64,000 nt of DNA from Undibacterium sp. 5I1 (GTDB lineage Bacteria; Pseudomonadota; Gammaproteobacteria; Burkholderiales; Burkholderiaceae_D), in contig NZ_JAVIWI010000001.1 of NCBI RefSeq assembly GCF_034314085.1, positions 2,294,001-2,358,000 of the forward strand, written 5' to 3'. The translations under genes were made by a program, and so were the position numbers. The notes under the pieces are model-generated. The model was not told the origin of the DNA. It was given only the letters and a program-made list of their open reading frames with translations, and ran no database searches. This document shows, in pieces, positions 30,603 through 40,354 of this stretch (positions within the stretch are counted from its first letter, which is position 1; each line of letters begins with the position of its first letter).

Positions 30603-31598
30603 CTAATGTATTGTCTTTTGACGGATAGCTGCTACCAACTCGGCCGCAGTAGGGTTGTAATAGCGCATCGCCATTTGCAAGGTTTTCCAGCCAAAGATTT
30701 TTGCCAGTGTTGCTGCGGGTAATACTTTTGCCCATCTGGACGCCGCTTCATGGCGTAGGTCATGAAAACGTAAATTGGTTATGTCAGCATGTCGGCAAAG
30801 TCGACTAAATGCTGCAGTAACGCCATCCGTTGCCTGGAATCCCGTCAATCGGCCATGTGGATGTTGCTGGGCACTACGCAGAGCAGATTCTGCAGTGACT
30901 GACAAAGGCACATCCCGAGCAGTCCCATTCTTTGTCATATCCAAATGAATAAAATGATGAGCTAGGTCGATTTGATCCCAAGTTAAGGACACCATTTCTC
31001 CGCAACGCATACCAGTTTCGATAGCAAGTACGATTAATAAACTTAGGTCAGATGATTCTCTCTTGCGAGCAGTATCAAACAGACGTATCTCTTCATCGCC
31101 AACCAGACGACGCGAGCGGCCTCTGGGGAGTTTTGGTTTACGGATATCAGTAATCGTGTTGGCGACCGAAATTGACCAGTCACGGCGGGCTGTATTGAGT
31201 AAAGCAGAGAATACGGAAAGTTCTAGTTGTACTGTCTTCGGAGCGACTTCTTTTAGTCGCTGGTCACGGTAAGTGGAAAAGTCGACATTTTGTAGGCTGG
31301 CGAGTGGACGTAAAGCCAGAGGGTGTCGCATCAACTGCAAAAGACGGTAATTTTCTTTGACATGACCGCGCTTAGCGGGCGTTACTTCCAAGCGATAGCG
31401 TTCTAGTGCATCGCCGAGAGTCGTACTTTCTGCGGTTGAACGGTCGCTAAACTCACCACGTCGCATTTTTGCCTCGACATCTCTGGCCCAGTCGTTGGCT
31501 GCTTTGATGGTTTCTAAAGTGCGTGTTTGGGTAGGATAGCCTTTGCACCGGACAATGGCTTGATATTGATACGGACCGCGTTTATTGATCGTTGCCAT
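30603..31598 (-). CDS. tyrosine-recombinase integrase of the island
   Basis: 331 aa. The N-terminal SAM-like core-binding domain (about 60-145) follows a short arm-binding part. The catalytic domain has Arg198 (TGMRCGE), His279/Arg282 (FHDLRHEA), a GW pair at 303-304 and the nucleophile Tyr313 (MRYYNP), so all essential residues are present. It starts 134 bases from the restored tRNA-fMet 3' end and reads into the island, the usual position for an integrase using that tRNA as target. Shufflon/phage-type relatives are about this size. Confidence 0.95.
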   Translation of the reverse strand: MATINKRGPYQYQAIVRCKGYPTQTRTLETIKAANDWARDVEAKMRRGEFSDRSTAESTTLGDALERYRLEVTPAKRGHVKENYRLLQLMRHPLALRPLASLQNVDFSTYRDQRLKEVAPKTVQLELSVFSALLNTARRDWSISVANTITDIRKPKLPRGRSRRLVGDEEIRLFDTARKRESSDLSLLIVLAIETGMRCGEMVSLTWDQIDLAHHFIHLDMTKNGTARDVPLSVTAESALRSAQQHPHGRLTGFQATDGVTAAFSRLCRHADITNLRFHDLRHEAASRWAKVLPAATLAKIFGWKTLQMAMRYYNPTAAELVAAIRQKTIH

Positions 31599-31654
31599 AC
31601 TTCTGCTCCAATTGAGGTTGAGGAACAGGGTATAGACACCGGCATTTCAAACGG

Positions 31655-31675
31655 AAGTGCAGCAAAATTGCAGCA
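31655..31675. repeat. putative integrase arm-site repeat, right end
   Basis: AAGTGCAGCAAAATTGCAGC(A), 20 of 21 identical to 18135-18155 and in the same orientation. It is between the integrase start and the attachment repeat. Confidence 0.5.
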
Positions 31676-31693
31676 ATAAATCGTTTTAAATGC

Positions 31694-31724
31694 AAAAAGG
31701 CTTACAGCAATTCTGTAAGCCTTT
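31694..31724 (-). terminator. island-supplied terminator for tRNA-fMet
   Basis: AAAGGCTTACAG (31696-31707) pairs with CTGTAAGCCTTT (31713-31724). On the minus strand the stem ends in a T-run (A-run at 31694-31698). It lies 8 bases after the tRNA 3' end, so the island replaced the lost chromosomal terminator with its own. Confidence 0.8.
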
Positions 31725-31732
31725 GATTTTAT

Positions 31733-31809
<77 letters not shown>

Positions 31810-32049
31810 TCTGAGAACAACACTATATCCGATTTTGCCCTTGTCCGCAATGCCTATCTTGGATTTATAAGAGCATCGTCGATGTTGCCAGCACTTTAAA
31901 ACCATTTTCACGCAATTCAGGTGTAGACAAAATTTGCCACTTTCTGTTTCAATTTTATGAATGAAGAACATCGTGACTGACGGTGATACACTCCTTAAAA
32001 ATTGGTTATCAACATCATCCCATCGTCCATTCTTTTATATTTCTGTGCC

Positions 32050-32619
32050 ATGAAATTTTGCTCCGAATGCGCCACCCCTGTTGTAATCCAGATTCCTGCT
32101 GACGACACGCGTGAACGCTTTGTCTGTCCTGCTTGCGGAACAATCCATTATCAAAATCCGAAAATGGTCGTTGGCTCCATTCCAGTCTGGGAGCAAGACG
32201 GTGAAATCAAAATCCTGCTATGCAAAAGAGCCATCGAACCTCGTCATGGCTACTGGACCTTGCCTGCAGGTTTTATGGAAAATAATGAGACTACCTCCCA
32301 GGCTGCGCAGCGGGAGACTGTAGAAGAAGCTGGTGCACATATTCAATTGCATGAATTGTTTTCAATCCTCAACGTGCCGCATGTGCATCAAGTGCACTTG
32401 TTTTATCGGGCGACACTATTAGATTTGGACTATTTGGCAGGTGTAGAAAGCTTGGAAGTCGCTCTGTTTGCAGAAAAAGATATTCCCTGGAAAGACATCG
32501 CCTTCCCCACTGTAAGCCATACGCTCAAGTTCTTCTTTGAGGATTTTGCCAAGCTCAAGTCAGGCGGCCAATATACGTTGCATGAGCATGACATTTTCAA
32601 ACCTATGCGCAGCGACTGA
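32050..32619 (+). CDS. Nudix hydrolase with N-terminal zinc ribbon
   Basis: 189 aa from ATG 32050. The first 40 residues form a zinc ribbon (CSEC...CPAC). The Nudix box is near residues 80-102, with GFMENNE, the RETVEEAG core and the spacing GX5EX7REXXEEXG. This is the small Nudix_N_2-type subgroup, distinct from NudC in lacking the SQPWPFP motif. It hydrolyses a nucleoside diphosphate linked to another group, probably a dinucleotide or ADP-ribose-type substrate; the exact substrate is unknown. An upstream in-frame start at 32002 would add 16 poorly supported residues. Confidence 0.85.
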   Translation: MKFCSECATPVVIQIPADDTRERFVCPACGTIHYQNPKMVVGSIPVWEQDGEIKILLCKRAIEPRHGYWTLPAGFMENNETTSQAAQRETVEEAGAHIQLHELFSILNVPHVHQVHLFYRATLLDLDYLAGVESLEVALFAEKDIPWKDIAFPTVSHTLKFFFEDFAKLKSGGQYTLHEHDIFKPMRSD

Positions 32620-32748
32620 CAATGTCCAACAATTAAAAGCTAAACTCACAAAAATCTGCTTTGGTGATAGCCGATCCAGATCAAAACAATTCATCACTTA
32701 AACTTTCTAAGTAAATAATAATTTCACTTTTACTATTCAAGGCAACGC

Positions 32749-32772
32749 GCAATGCATGCACCCATGCATTGC
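32749..32772. promoter_or_regulatory. 10-bp perfect inverted repeat upstream of the MFS gene
   Basis: GCAATGCATG (32749-32758) and CATGCATTGC (32763-32772) flank a CACC spacer, 44 bases before the MFS start. It may be an operator. There is no T-run, so it is not a terminator. Confidence 0.45.
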
Positions 32773-32816
32773 TCGACATATCAAGCATTCGTAGCATCAC
32801 CCAACATAGGCAAACC

Positions 32817-34007
32817 ATGCAGCAACAGGCGGAACGTCTTAAGGTACTCAGCGCTGGTATTTTCAGTTTGATCTTAGCGGTTGGCGTGGCACGCTTTGCC
32901 TACACACCTTTGCTACCCATCATGCAAAAGCAAGCCGGACTCGGGGTATCTGAAGCCGGCTGGCTGGCGGCACTCAACTACGCCGGCTACCTAAGCGGCG
33001 CTTTAATCGCTTCGCAAATCAGTGACTTGCGGCTGAAAGACCGGCTGTACCGGATCGGCATGGTGTTTGCCGTGCTCAGTACGATCCTGATGGGGCTGAG
33101 CGATCATTTTGCCGTTTGGGCAATTTCTCGCTATGTGGCAGGTTTATGTAGCGCCGCCAGCATGTTGCTAGGGACAGGGCTGATTTTAAACTGGCTGATC
33201 CGCCACAATCATCGTAGCGAACTGGGCATACATTTTTCTGGTCTTGGAATTGGTATTGCTGGCTGCGCGGCGGCAGTCGCCGTAATGAGTCACTGGCTAG
33301 ACTGGCGCGAACAATGGTTTGCTTTTGCTATGATCGGATGCCTTTTGCTAGTCCCTGCATTACGCTGGCTGCCCGCGCCGGATAGCAGCAGCTTGACCAA
33401 TTCTGGCCAAAAGATGGAAGACCACCCGCCCAGCAGCTTATTTTTAAAATTATTCATGGCGGCTTATTTTTGCACTGGTGTCGGTTACGTTGTCAGTGCG
33501 ACGTTTATCGTCGCCATTGTTGACCACTTGCCCGGGCTGGCGGGTAAAGGAACCATGATATTTTTGGTGATTGGTCTTGCGGCCACGCCCGCCTGCATAC
33601 TGTGGGATTTGATGGCGCGCCGGACCGGTGATCTGAATGCGCTGATCCTGGCGGCGGCATTGCAAATCATCGGTATTTTGTTGCCAGTGATGGTGGGTGG
33701 ACTCGCTGCATCGGTCGTGGGGGCATTGCTGTTTGGCGGTACTTTTATCGGGATGGTAAGTCTGGTATTGACGATGGCGGGACGTTACTATCCAACGCGT
33801 CCGGCAAAAATGATGGGGAAAATGACGATATCTTATGGCGTGGCACAAATCATCGCGCCTATCATTACCGCTTGGTTCGCACTACATCAAGGTAGCTACG
33901 CATCGGGTTTATATCTGGCGGCTGGCGCCCTGTCGATTGGTACCGTACTATTAATGATGTTAAAAGCCTTAGAATCGCGCGAAACTCTCCGTAAGCTACC
34001 AGCATGA
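32817..34007 (+). CDS. MFS transporter, YbfB/YjiJ-type
   Basis: 396 aa from ATG 32817 with twelve membrane helices. The first helix region GIFSLILAVGVARFAYTPLLPIMQ is the mark of the YbfB/YjiJ family (Pfam MFS_1_like/UPF0226). The inner-membrane transporter's substrate is unknown, though some relatives export drugs or sugars. Its stop is 29 bases before aat, so it may be cotranscribed with aat and bpt. The inverted repeat just upstream suggests regulation. Confidence 0.85.
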   Translation: MQQQAERLKVLSAGIFSLILAVGVARFAYTPLLPIMQKQAGLGVSEAGWLAALNYAGYLSGALIASQISDLRLKDRLYRIGMVFAVLSTILMGLSDHFAVWAISRYVAGLCSAASMLLGTGLILNWLIRHNHRSELGIHFSGLGIGIAGCAAAVAVMSHWLDWREQWFAFAMIGCLLLVPALRWLPAPDSSSLTNSGQKMEDHPPSSLFLKLFMAAYFCTGVGYVVSATFIVAIVDHLPGLAGKGTMIFLVIGLAATPACILWDLMARRTGDLNALILAAALQIIGILLPVMVGGLAASVVGALLFGGTFIGMVSLVLTMAGRYYPTRPAKMMGKMTISYGVAQIIAPIITAWFALHQGSYASGLYLAAGALSIGTVLLMMLKALESRETLRKLPA

Positions 34008-34035
34008 CTAAAGCAAATCACAGCAAACAAGCAGC

Positions 34036-34764
34036 ATGATCCCTTGGCTAGATACTGACACCCCTTTTCCGGAAATAGAAACCGCGTTGCTAGAGATTGA
34101 TGGCGCAGCTGGTTTACTGGCGGCCGGTGCAGATTTATCGCCAGAACGTTTGCTCAACGCTTACCAGCACGGCATCTTCCCCTGGTTTTCTGAAGGTCAG
34201 CCTATTTTATGGTGGTCAACTGATCCGCGCATGGTCTTAAAAGTCAGCGATTTTAAATTGTCTGACAGCCTAAAAAAGACGCTTAAAAAAATCGCCAAAG
34301 ATCCGCGCTGGGAAATCCGCTTCGACAGCGCATTCGAGGAAGTTATGCGGGCATGTGCCGGTCCACGCAGAGATGGCGATGGCATCTCAACCGGTACCTG
34401 GATATCAGAAGACATCATCGCCGGCTATGTCGGATTGCATCAGCAAGGCTTTGCCCATTCGACCGAGGTCTGGCTAGACGGGCAACTGGTCGGCGGTGCA
34501 TATGGTGTGTGCATCGGTCGTATGTTCTATGGTGAGTCGATGTTTGCACGGATCACCGATGCCTCTAAAATCGCTCTGGCGCACCTGGTATTTTTCTTAC
34601 GTAAAAACGATGTGAAAATGATAGACTGCCAGCAACAGACTGCGCATTTAGCGTCTTTGGGCGCCAAACCGATCTCTCGCAGCGAATTTATTCTTCACTT
34701 GCAACAAGCAATAGCAATGCCGCCCATCCTGGATTGGACGACTGAAAAGTTATTTACCAAATAA
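34036..34764 (+). CDS. aat: leucyl/phenylalanyl-tRNA-protein transferase
   Basis: 242 aa. Family motifs are clear: [39 protein letters not shown] near the start and [20 protein letters not shown] (about residues 153-172). It adds Leu or Phe from tRNA to N-terminal Arg/Lys of proteins, marking them for ClpAP through ClpS (N-end rule). It is next to bpt, which has the complementary specificity. Confidence 0.97.
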   Translation: MIPWLDTDTPFPEIETALLEIDGAAGLLAAGADLSPERLLNAYQHGIFPWFSEGQPILWWSTDPRMVLKVSDFKLSDSLKKTLKKIAKDPRWEIRFDSAFEEVMRACAGPRRDGDGISTGTWISEDIIAGYVGLHQQGFAHSTEVWLDGQLVGGAYGVCIGRMFYGESMFARITDASKIALAHLVFFLRKNDVKMIDCQQQTAHLASLGAKPISRSEFILHLQQAIAMPPILDWTTEKLFTK

Positions 34765-34805
34765 GCTTGAAATGATCTGATCAAAAACGTAATGGTAAAA
34801 ATGCC

Positions 34806-35528
34806 GTGACACAGCTGAACGAATTACCTTTTTCTAGCATACAGTTTTTTGCGACAGCGCCCTATCCATGCAGTTATCTGGATGGCTTGCAGGCGCGCTC
34901 GCAAGTCGCGACCCCGGCACATCTCATCAATGCCGATACGTATTCAGAACTGATTAAAAACGGTTTCCGCCGTAGTGGCATATTTATTTATCGCCCGCAT
35001 TGTGACAACTGCCAGGCATGTACGCCGGTACGCGTCCGCGTCAATGAATTTAGCGTCAATCGTAGTCAGCGTCGCGCTAACAGCAAGCATGGCAAACTGG
35101 TCGCCCGGGTCGCCTCATTGACCTATTCGCACGAGCATTATGAGCTCTACCATCGCTACCAAAATCAGCGGCATGCCGGCGGCGGAATGGATCAGGATAG
35201 TCGTGACCAATATGCGCAGTTTTTACTGCAAAGTCGTGTCAACACTCGGTTGGTCGAGTTTCGCGACGAGCAAGATGTGCTGCGTATGGTCAGCATCATC
35301 GATATCCTGAGTGACGGCTTGTCGTCGGTCTATACCTTTTATGATCCGGATGACAGCAATGCGTCTTACGGCACCTACAATGTGCTGTGGCAAATTCAGC
35401 AATGCATAGAATTGAATTTGCCTTATCTGTATCTGGGCTACTGGATTGCCGCCAGTCCTAAGATGGCTTACAAGACCAATTTCAAACCGCTAGACGGCTT
35501 GATACAAGGTGAGTGGAAAGCTTTATGA
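34806..35528 (+). CDS. bpt: aspartate/glutamate leucyltransferase (Bpt)
   Basis: 240 aa from GTG 34806. It shows the ATE N-terminal domain ([14 protein letters not shown], then [13 protein letters not shown] and [12 protein letters not shown], with paired cysteines) and the C-terminal ATE domain ([20 protein letters not shown]). Bacterial Bpt attaches Leu to N-terminal Asp/Glu, feeding the same ClpS pathway as Aat. It follows aat by 41 bases. Confidence 0.93.
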   Translation: MTQLNELPFSSIQFFATAPYPCSYLDGLQARSQVATPAHLINADTYSELIKNGFRRSGIFIYRPHCDNCQACTPVRVRVNEFSVNRSQRRANSKHGKLVARVASLTYSHEHYELYHRYQNQRHAGGGMDQDSRDQYAQFLLQSRVNTRLVEFRDEQDVLRMVSIIDILSDGLSSVYTFYDPDDSNASYGTYNVLWQIQQCIELNLPYLYLGYWIAASPKMAYKTNFKPLDGLIQGEWKAL

Positions 35529-35608
35529 TGGGACTTACCCAACATCACCCCGGCTGCCTTACAGCATCTCGCCGAGACAAATTTTTATAAGCCTTGACAG
35601 AAACATAT

Positions 35609-35680
35609 ACTCACCCGTGTATTTTTTAACGTCCAATGATTCTCTGGACAATCAAACCATTTTGTGCTAATACTCCCCCA
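35609..35680. repeat. degenerate relative of the palindromic repeat, copy B
   Basis: ATATACTCACCC...TTTTTTAACG...CTGGACAATCAAACCATTTTG recalls copies A, C and D, including the GGACAATCAAA core. The right terminal GAGTAT is lost. Between bpt and pyrD. Confidence 0.35.
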
Positions 35681-35694
35681 AAAACAATAAAATT

Positions 35695-36747
35695 ATGCCT
35701 GATAAATTACTCTACGCCTTGGCTCGCCCTGTCCTGTTTGCGATGGATGCGGAGCAAGCGCACAACCTCACCTTGCCGGCCTTACGACGCTCTGCCACCC
35801 TGGGTCTGACCAAACTAATCGCCAAACCCGCCAATGATGCGCGTACCGTCATGGGCATCCAGTTCCCCAACCCCGTTGGACTTGCGGCGGGTCTGGACAA
35901 AGATGGCGCGTATATCGATGGGTTGGCCGGGCTAGGATTTGGCTCGATTGAAATCGGTACCGTCACGCCACGCGCCCAGGCTGGCAACCCGAAGCCACGC
36001 ATGTTTCGCCTGCCAAAAGCCAATGCCATCATCAACCGTATGGGTTTTAATAATGGCGGCGTGGACGCGTTTATCAGCAATGTGCAGGCATCGCAGTTTT
36101 ATCAGGACAAGCAAGGTGTGCTCGGACTTAACATCGGTAAAAATGCCGATACCCCGATCGAACGCGCAGCAGAAGACTATCTACTTTGCCTAGAAAAAGT
36201 CTATCCCTATGCCAGCTATGTGACGGTCAACATCTCATCGCCCAACACAAAAAATCTACGCCAGTTGCAAGGTGCCAGCGAAGTCGACGCCTTATTGGCG
36301 CAGCTCAAAGAAGCGCAACAAAAACTTGCCGATCATTACAAGCGCTATGTGCCGCTGGCATTAAAAATCGCGCCGGATATGGACAGCGAGCAAATCAAAA
36401 ATATCGCCCAAGCCCTGCTGCGCCACAAAATTGATGGCGTCATCGCCACCAACACCACCATCACCCGCGACGCGGTAAAAGGCCTAGAACATGCTGAAGA
36501 GGCAGGCGGATTATCTGGCGAACCAGTATTTGAATTATCGAATAAAGTGATCCGCGCACTCAAATCCGAATTAGGCGATGCCTTACCGATTATCGGCGTC
36601 GGTGGGATTTTTTCCGGCGCGGACGCCAAGGCAAAAATCGATGCGGGCGCCGCCCTGGTACAACTATATTCCGGCCTAATTTATCGTGGCCCAGCATTAG
36701 TCAGGGAATGCGCGGCAGCACTGAAAGCAAATTCAAAATCACGCTAA
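35695..36747 (+). CDS. pyrD: quinone-dependent dihydroorotate dehydrogenase
   Basis: 350 aa, the class 2 length. The N-terminal helical membrane-association region (residues 1-40) precedes the FMN-binding barrel: [47 protein letters not shown] and [11 protein letters not shown] with the catalytic Ser region, then [11 protein letters not shown] and [11 protein letters not shown] near the end. It oxidises dihydroorotate to orotate in pyrimidine synthesis, passing electrons to quinone at the inner membrane. Confidence 0.97.
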   Translation: MPDKLLYALARPVLFAMDAEQAHNLTLPALRRSATLGLTKLIAKPANDARTVMGIQFPNPVGLAAGLDKDGAYIDGLAGLGFGSIEIGTVTPRAQAGNPKPRMFRLPKANAIINRMGFNNGGVDAFISNVQASQFYQDKQGVLGLNIGKNADTPIERAAEDYLLCLEKVYPYASYVTVNISSPNTKNLRQLQGASEVDALLAQLKEAQQKLADHYKRYVPLALKIAPDMDSEQIKNIAQALLRHKIDGVIATNTTITRDAVKGLEHAEEAGGLSGEPVFELSNKVIRALKSELGDALPIIGVGGIFSGADAKAKIDAGAALVQLYSGLIYRGPALVRECAAALKANSKSR

Positions 36748-36848
36748 AGTCATGCTTATTTCAACCTTGGCTCAACTTTAGCTCAGGTTGAGAAAGCACC
36801 TTAATCTCTTTTTTCATTCTGAATTTTTCGTTCTGAGGATGTCAACTT

Positions 36849-37892
36849 ATGCAAACAACTCAACTCGGCAGCAGCGATCTGCAAGTGTCCAAAATCTGTC
36901 TTGGCACCATGACCTTTGGCGAACAAAATACCGAAGCCGAAGCACATAGCCAGCTCGATTACGCATTAGAACGCGGCATTAATTTTATTGATACCGCAGA
37001 GATGTACCCAGTCATGCCGCGTGCCGAAACCCAAGGTTCGACTGAACGTTACATCGGCACCTGGCTCAAAAAATCCGGCAAGCGCAAAGAGATTATTCTC
37101 GCCACTAAAGCAGCAGGTCCGTCACGCGGTTTTGGCTGGATACGTAATGGCGATACCGATCTGACACCCGCCAACATCCGTGCCGCAGTCGAGACCAGCT
37201 TGCAACGCTTGCAAACGGATTACATCGATCTGTATCAACTACACTGGCCTAGCCGCAACGCACCGATCTTCGGCCAAAAGTCTTTTGACCCAAAGCTAGA
37301 ACGTCCTTCGGCAGCCATCGCCGATACGCTGGGCGCGCTCAATGATCTGATCAAAGACGGCAAACTGCGCCAGATCGGCGTCTCGAATGAAACATCTTGG
37401 GGCGTCAGTGAGTTTATCAAAGAAGCCGATAAACAATCCGCCAACCGCATTGTCTCTATCCAAAATGCCTACAACCTAGTCAATCGCGGGTTTGAGCAAG
37501 GACTGGATGAAACCTGCTTCCGCGAAAACGTCGGTCTGCTAGCCTACAGCCCGCTCGCCTTCGGTCAGCTCACCAACAAATATAACGAAGATGCCAATGC
37601 AACAGGTCGCCTAACCCGCTTCCCGGCAACCTGGAGCCCACGCTACATGCGCCCGACCGTATTCGAAGCCAGTCGTCGCTACGCAGAACTCGCCCGCGCC
37701 AACGGCATGACACCTGCTCAACTCGCGTTAGCATGGTGCTACTCACGCTGGTTCGTCGCCAGCACCATTATCGGCGCCACGAATTTGACGCAGCTCAAGG
37801 AAAATATCGATGCGTTTGAACTGCGTTTGTCGGATGAGGTCATCACCAAAATCAATGCGATTCATGCAGAAATGTCTAATCCGGGGCAGTGA
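36849..37892 (+). CDS. tas: NADP(H)-dependent aldo/keto reductase, Tas-type
   Basis: 347 aa. Aldo/keto reductase signatures: the FIDTAEMYP region (Asp and Tyr of the active site), the catalytic Lys in LATKAAG, YIDLYQLHWPSR and the C-terminal SRWFVASTIIGATNL that binds NADP phosphate. The PVMPRAETQGSTERYIG loop marks the Tas/YajO-like group. The physiological substrate is not known. A single gene with a UUCG-loop terminator after it. Confidence 0.9.
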   Translation: MQTTQLGSSDLQVSKICLGTMTFGEQNTEAEAHSQLDYALERGINFIDTAEMYPVMPRAETQGSTERYIGTWLKKSGKRKEIILATKAAGPSRGFGWIRNGDTDLTPANIRAAVETSLQRLQTDYIDLYQLHWPSRNAPIFGQKSFDPKLERPSAAIADTLGALNDLIKDGKLRQIGVSNETSWGVSEFIKEADKQSANRIVSIQNAYNLVNRGFEQGLDETCFRENVGLLAYSPLAFGQLTNKYNEDANATGRLTRFPATWSPRYMRPTVFEASRRYAELARANGMTPAQLALAWCYSRWFVASTIIGATNLTQLKENIDAFELRLSDEVITKINAIHAEMSNPGQ

Positions 37893-37936
37893 CTCTCTTC
37901 CTGTCTGCCAGTACAAAGTTACAGCAAAAAACATTG

Positions 37937-37959
37937 AATGCCCTTCGGGGCATTTTTTT
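37937..37959 (+). terminator. intrinsic terminator after tas
   Basis: AATGCCC and GGGCATT form a 7-bp stem around a TTCG loop (37937-37954), followed by T7. Confidence 0.9.
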
Positions 37960-38378
37960 CGCCTGTGCCTTCCTCACCTCAAAAATATTCCCTAGGGAAA
38001 TTTTTTGTGCCGCAGCTCAATGTCCAGCGCGAAATAAAAATCTCAGTTATGTGTGATATCGCACGGAGCCTGTAAAAATTAAGGTCTATAAGACAACTAG
38101 ACGGTTCTAAAAATCCTTCAAATCCAGATGCCGCGTGAAGCACAAAACATCGCAATACCCAGGTATTGCAAGGCTTTGTAATAACGCGACTCACTCGATC
38201 AGAAGGAATTTTAGTAACGTCGGATAGATGACAGATGGACTCTGTTTCACCACCATAAAGAGTCTCGTCAGATCATCGGCAAGACAGGTTGATGACTATC
38301 CATGTTGAACAAGCACAACACCGTAGACATCCAGGCAGAAATGCACACTAACGCAGGCTCAACCAACGGAGGAACTAG
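37960..38378. other. gene-free stretch with a small gene remnant
   Basis: No complete gene. A short minus-strand frame near 38110-38190 (...RYYKALQYLGIAMFCASRG) looks like a C-terminal remnant of a lost gene, possibly mobile, but is not identifiable. A GCAATACC/GGTATTGC hairpin lies at about 38151-38168. GGAGG ahead of 38379 belongs to the next gene. Confidence 0.3.
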
Positions 38379-38690
38379 ATGAGTAATCTATTAGACTTAA
38401 AGACAAAGGAATTTACCTATGATCCAGATAATTTATTGGATACGTTAATCACCCAGTTGCACTTCAAAAACGATGCCGCGCTGTCGAGAGCGTTAGAAGT
38501 TGCACCGCCGGTAATCAGCAAAATCCGCCATCGAAGACTACCAGTCGGTGCTTCACTGTTGATCCGTATGCATGAAATCTCTAACGTCAGCATCAAAGAT
38601 TTACGTGCCTATATGGGCGACAGGCGCGCAAAATTCCGCATCAGCCCACAACATTTCAAACCCAGCGCGAACGATATGAGTAACGCTTGA
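38379..38690 (+). CDS. small HTH/Cro-like DNA-binding protein
   Basis: 103 aa with a strong GGAGG ribosome site. Residues 25-75 look like a Cro/XRE helix-turn-helix (LHFKNDAALSRALEVAPPVISKIRHRRLPVGASLLIRMHEI). The tail is basic and short. The residues flanking the domain do not match a known regulator I can name, so the target is unknown. Genes of this kind are common near Oxalobacteraceae stress or phage-related genes. Confidence 0.65.
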   Translation: MSNLLDLKTKEFTYDPDNLLDTLITQLHFKNDAALSRALEVAPPVISKIRHRRLPVGASLLIRMHEISNVSIKDLRAYMGDRRAKFRISPQHFKPSANDMSNA

Positions 38691-38813
38691 TATCAGAGTC
38701 GTTGAGCAACATGTGATGACCAGTTTAATTCAGACTCATGCCGGTCATCACAAAAAACGGTGGCAAAGGACAACCCGTCCTCAAACCATCTTCATCCAGC
38801 AAAGGAACAAGTA

Positions 38814-38975
38814 ATGAAACCGCAAACAAAAGCTCCGAGCCAACATCAACACAATGGCAAATCACATCCTTCCGATATGGAAGCCGCAAAAAACCAAAAG
38901 CAAAAAGCAGAACAAACCGAAGTTGCAGGACGCCATAAAAATGACGGACAAAAAGATCACAAGGGCGCGCGTTAA
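38814..38975 (+). CDS. small hydrophilic Lys/Gln/His-rich protein
   Basis: 53 aa from ATG 38814 (AAGGAAC upstream), starting MKPQTKAPSQHQHNG and ending HKGAR. It is very rich in Lys, Gln, His and Asp, and probably disordered. Start choice is supported by the ribosome site; a longer frame from 38760 has none. No family recognised. It may be a stress-related intrinsically disordered protein. Confidence 0.5.
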   Translation: MKPQTKAPSQHQHNGKSHPSDMEAAKNQKQKAEQTEVAGRHKNDGQKDHKGAR

Positions 38976-39049
38976 ATTAATAAGCGCATGCTGTACTTAC
39001 TACAAAAGAGGGTTGTACATTTGAAGAACAATTGGAGCGCGGGAAAAGG

Positions 39050-39679
39050 TCAGTTATTTTGGTTTGCACTTGATCGGATTGGATTCAGTGTTTTAGTAAA
39101 GATTTCTATACCTACGTCTTTTCCGCAATTTTCAGCTGATCCTCTCTCTCCATAGATGGCTGCTAATAATCGTTCTACCCAACCTCCGGAATAGTTAATA
39201 TTGACCGCTCGACTCAAAATTTCGTTGGTTGCCTTTACATATATTGTTTGTTCTGAACGATAATAAATATCGTTTATGTTTCCATGCTTATACTCATACA
39301 CGTATTTACTAATTGGCTGACCACCAATCTCCATATCAATGACGCCTTCCTCTTTGAGTATCATTCTAGCCAACTGACCTCCAGGACCTCTACCCTCAAT
39401 ATACTTATATCCATATTTTTTTATCCACCCTTCAGTAGGTGAATTTATTGGATCGTAAAATCCGGGCGCATTGTCAACGACACGATAAATCTTCAGTCCC
39501 CATTCGGCATCGCACATCTGATGAAGACGGTAGCGCCCATAGACTGCGTCTGCTGTCGGGATGGCGATAAATATGATTGCGACAAACGGTCTCAACCACC
39601 ACGGTTTGATATAACTAATCAACAGACTGGCCAGTAACACATAAATAACGGCTAAAAATAGCAATATCAGTAAGCCCAT
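39050..39679 (-). CDS. membrane protein of unknown function, tandem paralogue 2
   Basis: 209 aa. Two N-terminal membrane helices (LLILLFLAVIYVLLASLLISYI and WLRPFVAIIFIAIPTADAVYG) precede a soluble domain. The first 60 residues are nearly identical to the protein at 39732-40349, then the two diverge to moderate similarity, with matched stretches (GFYDP, KYGYK/R, ILSRAVNIN, GGWVERLLAA). Conserved Cys near the N-terminal loop (HQMCDAE) and the C-terminal (ENCG/GNCG). No known family. Tandem duplication suggests recent amplification or antigen/immunity-type diversification. Confidence 0.75.
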   Translation of the reverse strand: MGLLILLFLAVIYVLLASLLISYIKPWWLRPFVAIIFIAIPTADAVYGRYRLHQMCDAEWGLKIYRVVDNAPGFYDPINSPTEGWIKKYGYKYIEGRGPGGQLARMILKEEGVIDMEIGGQPISKYVYEYKHGNINDIYYRSEQTIYVKATNEILSRAVNINYSGGWVERLLAAIYGERGSAENCGKDVGIEIFTKTLNPIRSSANQNN

Positions 39680-39731
39680 TTAAGTGACCCTTTTTAGATG
39701 TGATTGAAAATAAGCGGTCATCTTTTAATAT

Positions 39732-40349
39732 TTATTTTGTTGGTTTAATTGGTTTAAGTGTGTTGGTAAAAAGATCTGAAGTAATAGTTGATCCGCAGTT
39801 TCCCGCTGAGCCACGTGCGTCGTATAAGGCTGCTAACAATCGCTCAACCCAACCGCCTTCAAAATTGATATTTACAGCTCGGCTAAGAATTTCGCCTGTT
39901 TCGATGACAACAATTCTTTGTTCGACTCTTGAGTACTTGCCGTTTAAATCTCCGAGTTGTGACTGATAGATATACTTGCTAACGGGTTTATCACCAATCT
40001 CGGTCTCAATCGCGCCATCTGAACCTAAGCTCAATCGCGCTATTTTTTTATCTGCTCCAAGTCCCTCGCTAAACCTATACCCATATTTTCGAACATTCTC
40101 TTCTGAAGGTGATGATGTTGGATCGTAAAATCCAGGCACATTTTCGACTACTCTAAAAATTCTTAATCCCCCTTCTGCATCGCACATCTGATGAAGACGA
40201 TATCGTCCATAGACTGCGTCTGCCGTCGGGATCGCGATAAATATTATTGCGACAAACGGTCGCAACCACCACGGCTTAATGTAGCTAATCAACAGACTGA
40301 CCAATAACACATAAATAACAGCTAAAAATAGCAGTATCAGTAAACCCAT
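39732..40349 (-). CDS. membrane protein of unknown function, tandem paralogue 1
   Basis: 205 aa, same layout as its neighbour at 39050: two N-terminal membrane helices and a soluble domain with Cys in HQMCDAE and GNCGS. It lies 53 bases upstream of the second copy and 5 bases after the next gene, on the same strand. The nearly identical first 60 codons against diverged remainder point to gene conversion or selection on the soluble part. Function unknown. Confidence 0.75.
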   Translation of the reverse strand: MGLLILLFLAVIYVLLVSLLISYIKPWWLRPFVAIIFIAIPTADAVYGRYRLHQMCDAEGGLRIFRVVENVPGFYDPTSSPSEENVRKYGYRFSEGLGADKKIARLSLGSDGAIETEIGDKPVSKYIYQSQLGDLNGKYSRVEQRIVVIETGEILSRAVNINFEGGWVERLLAALYDARGSAGNCGSTITSDLFTNTLKPIKPTK

Positions 40350-40354
40350 TTAGA

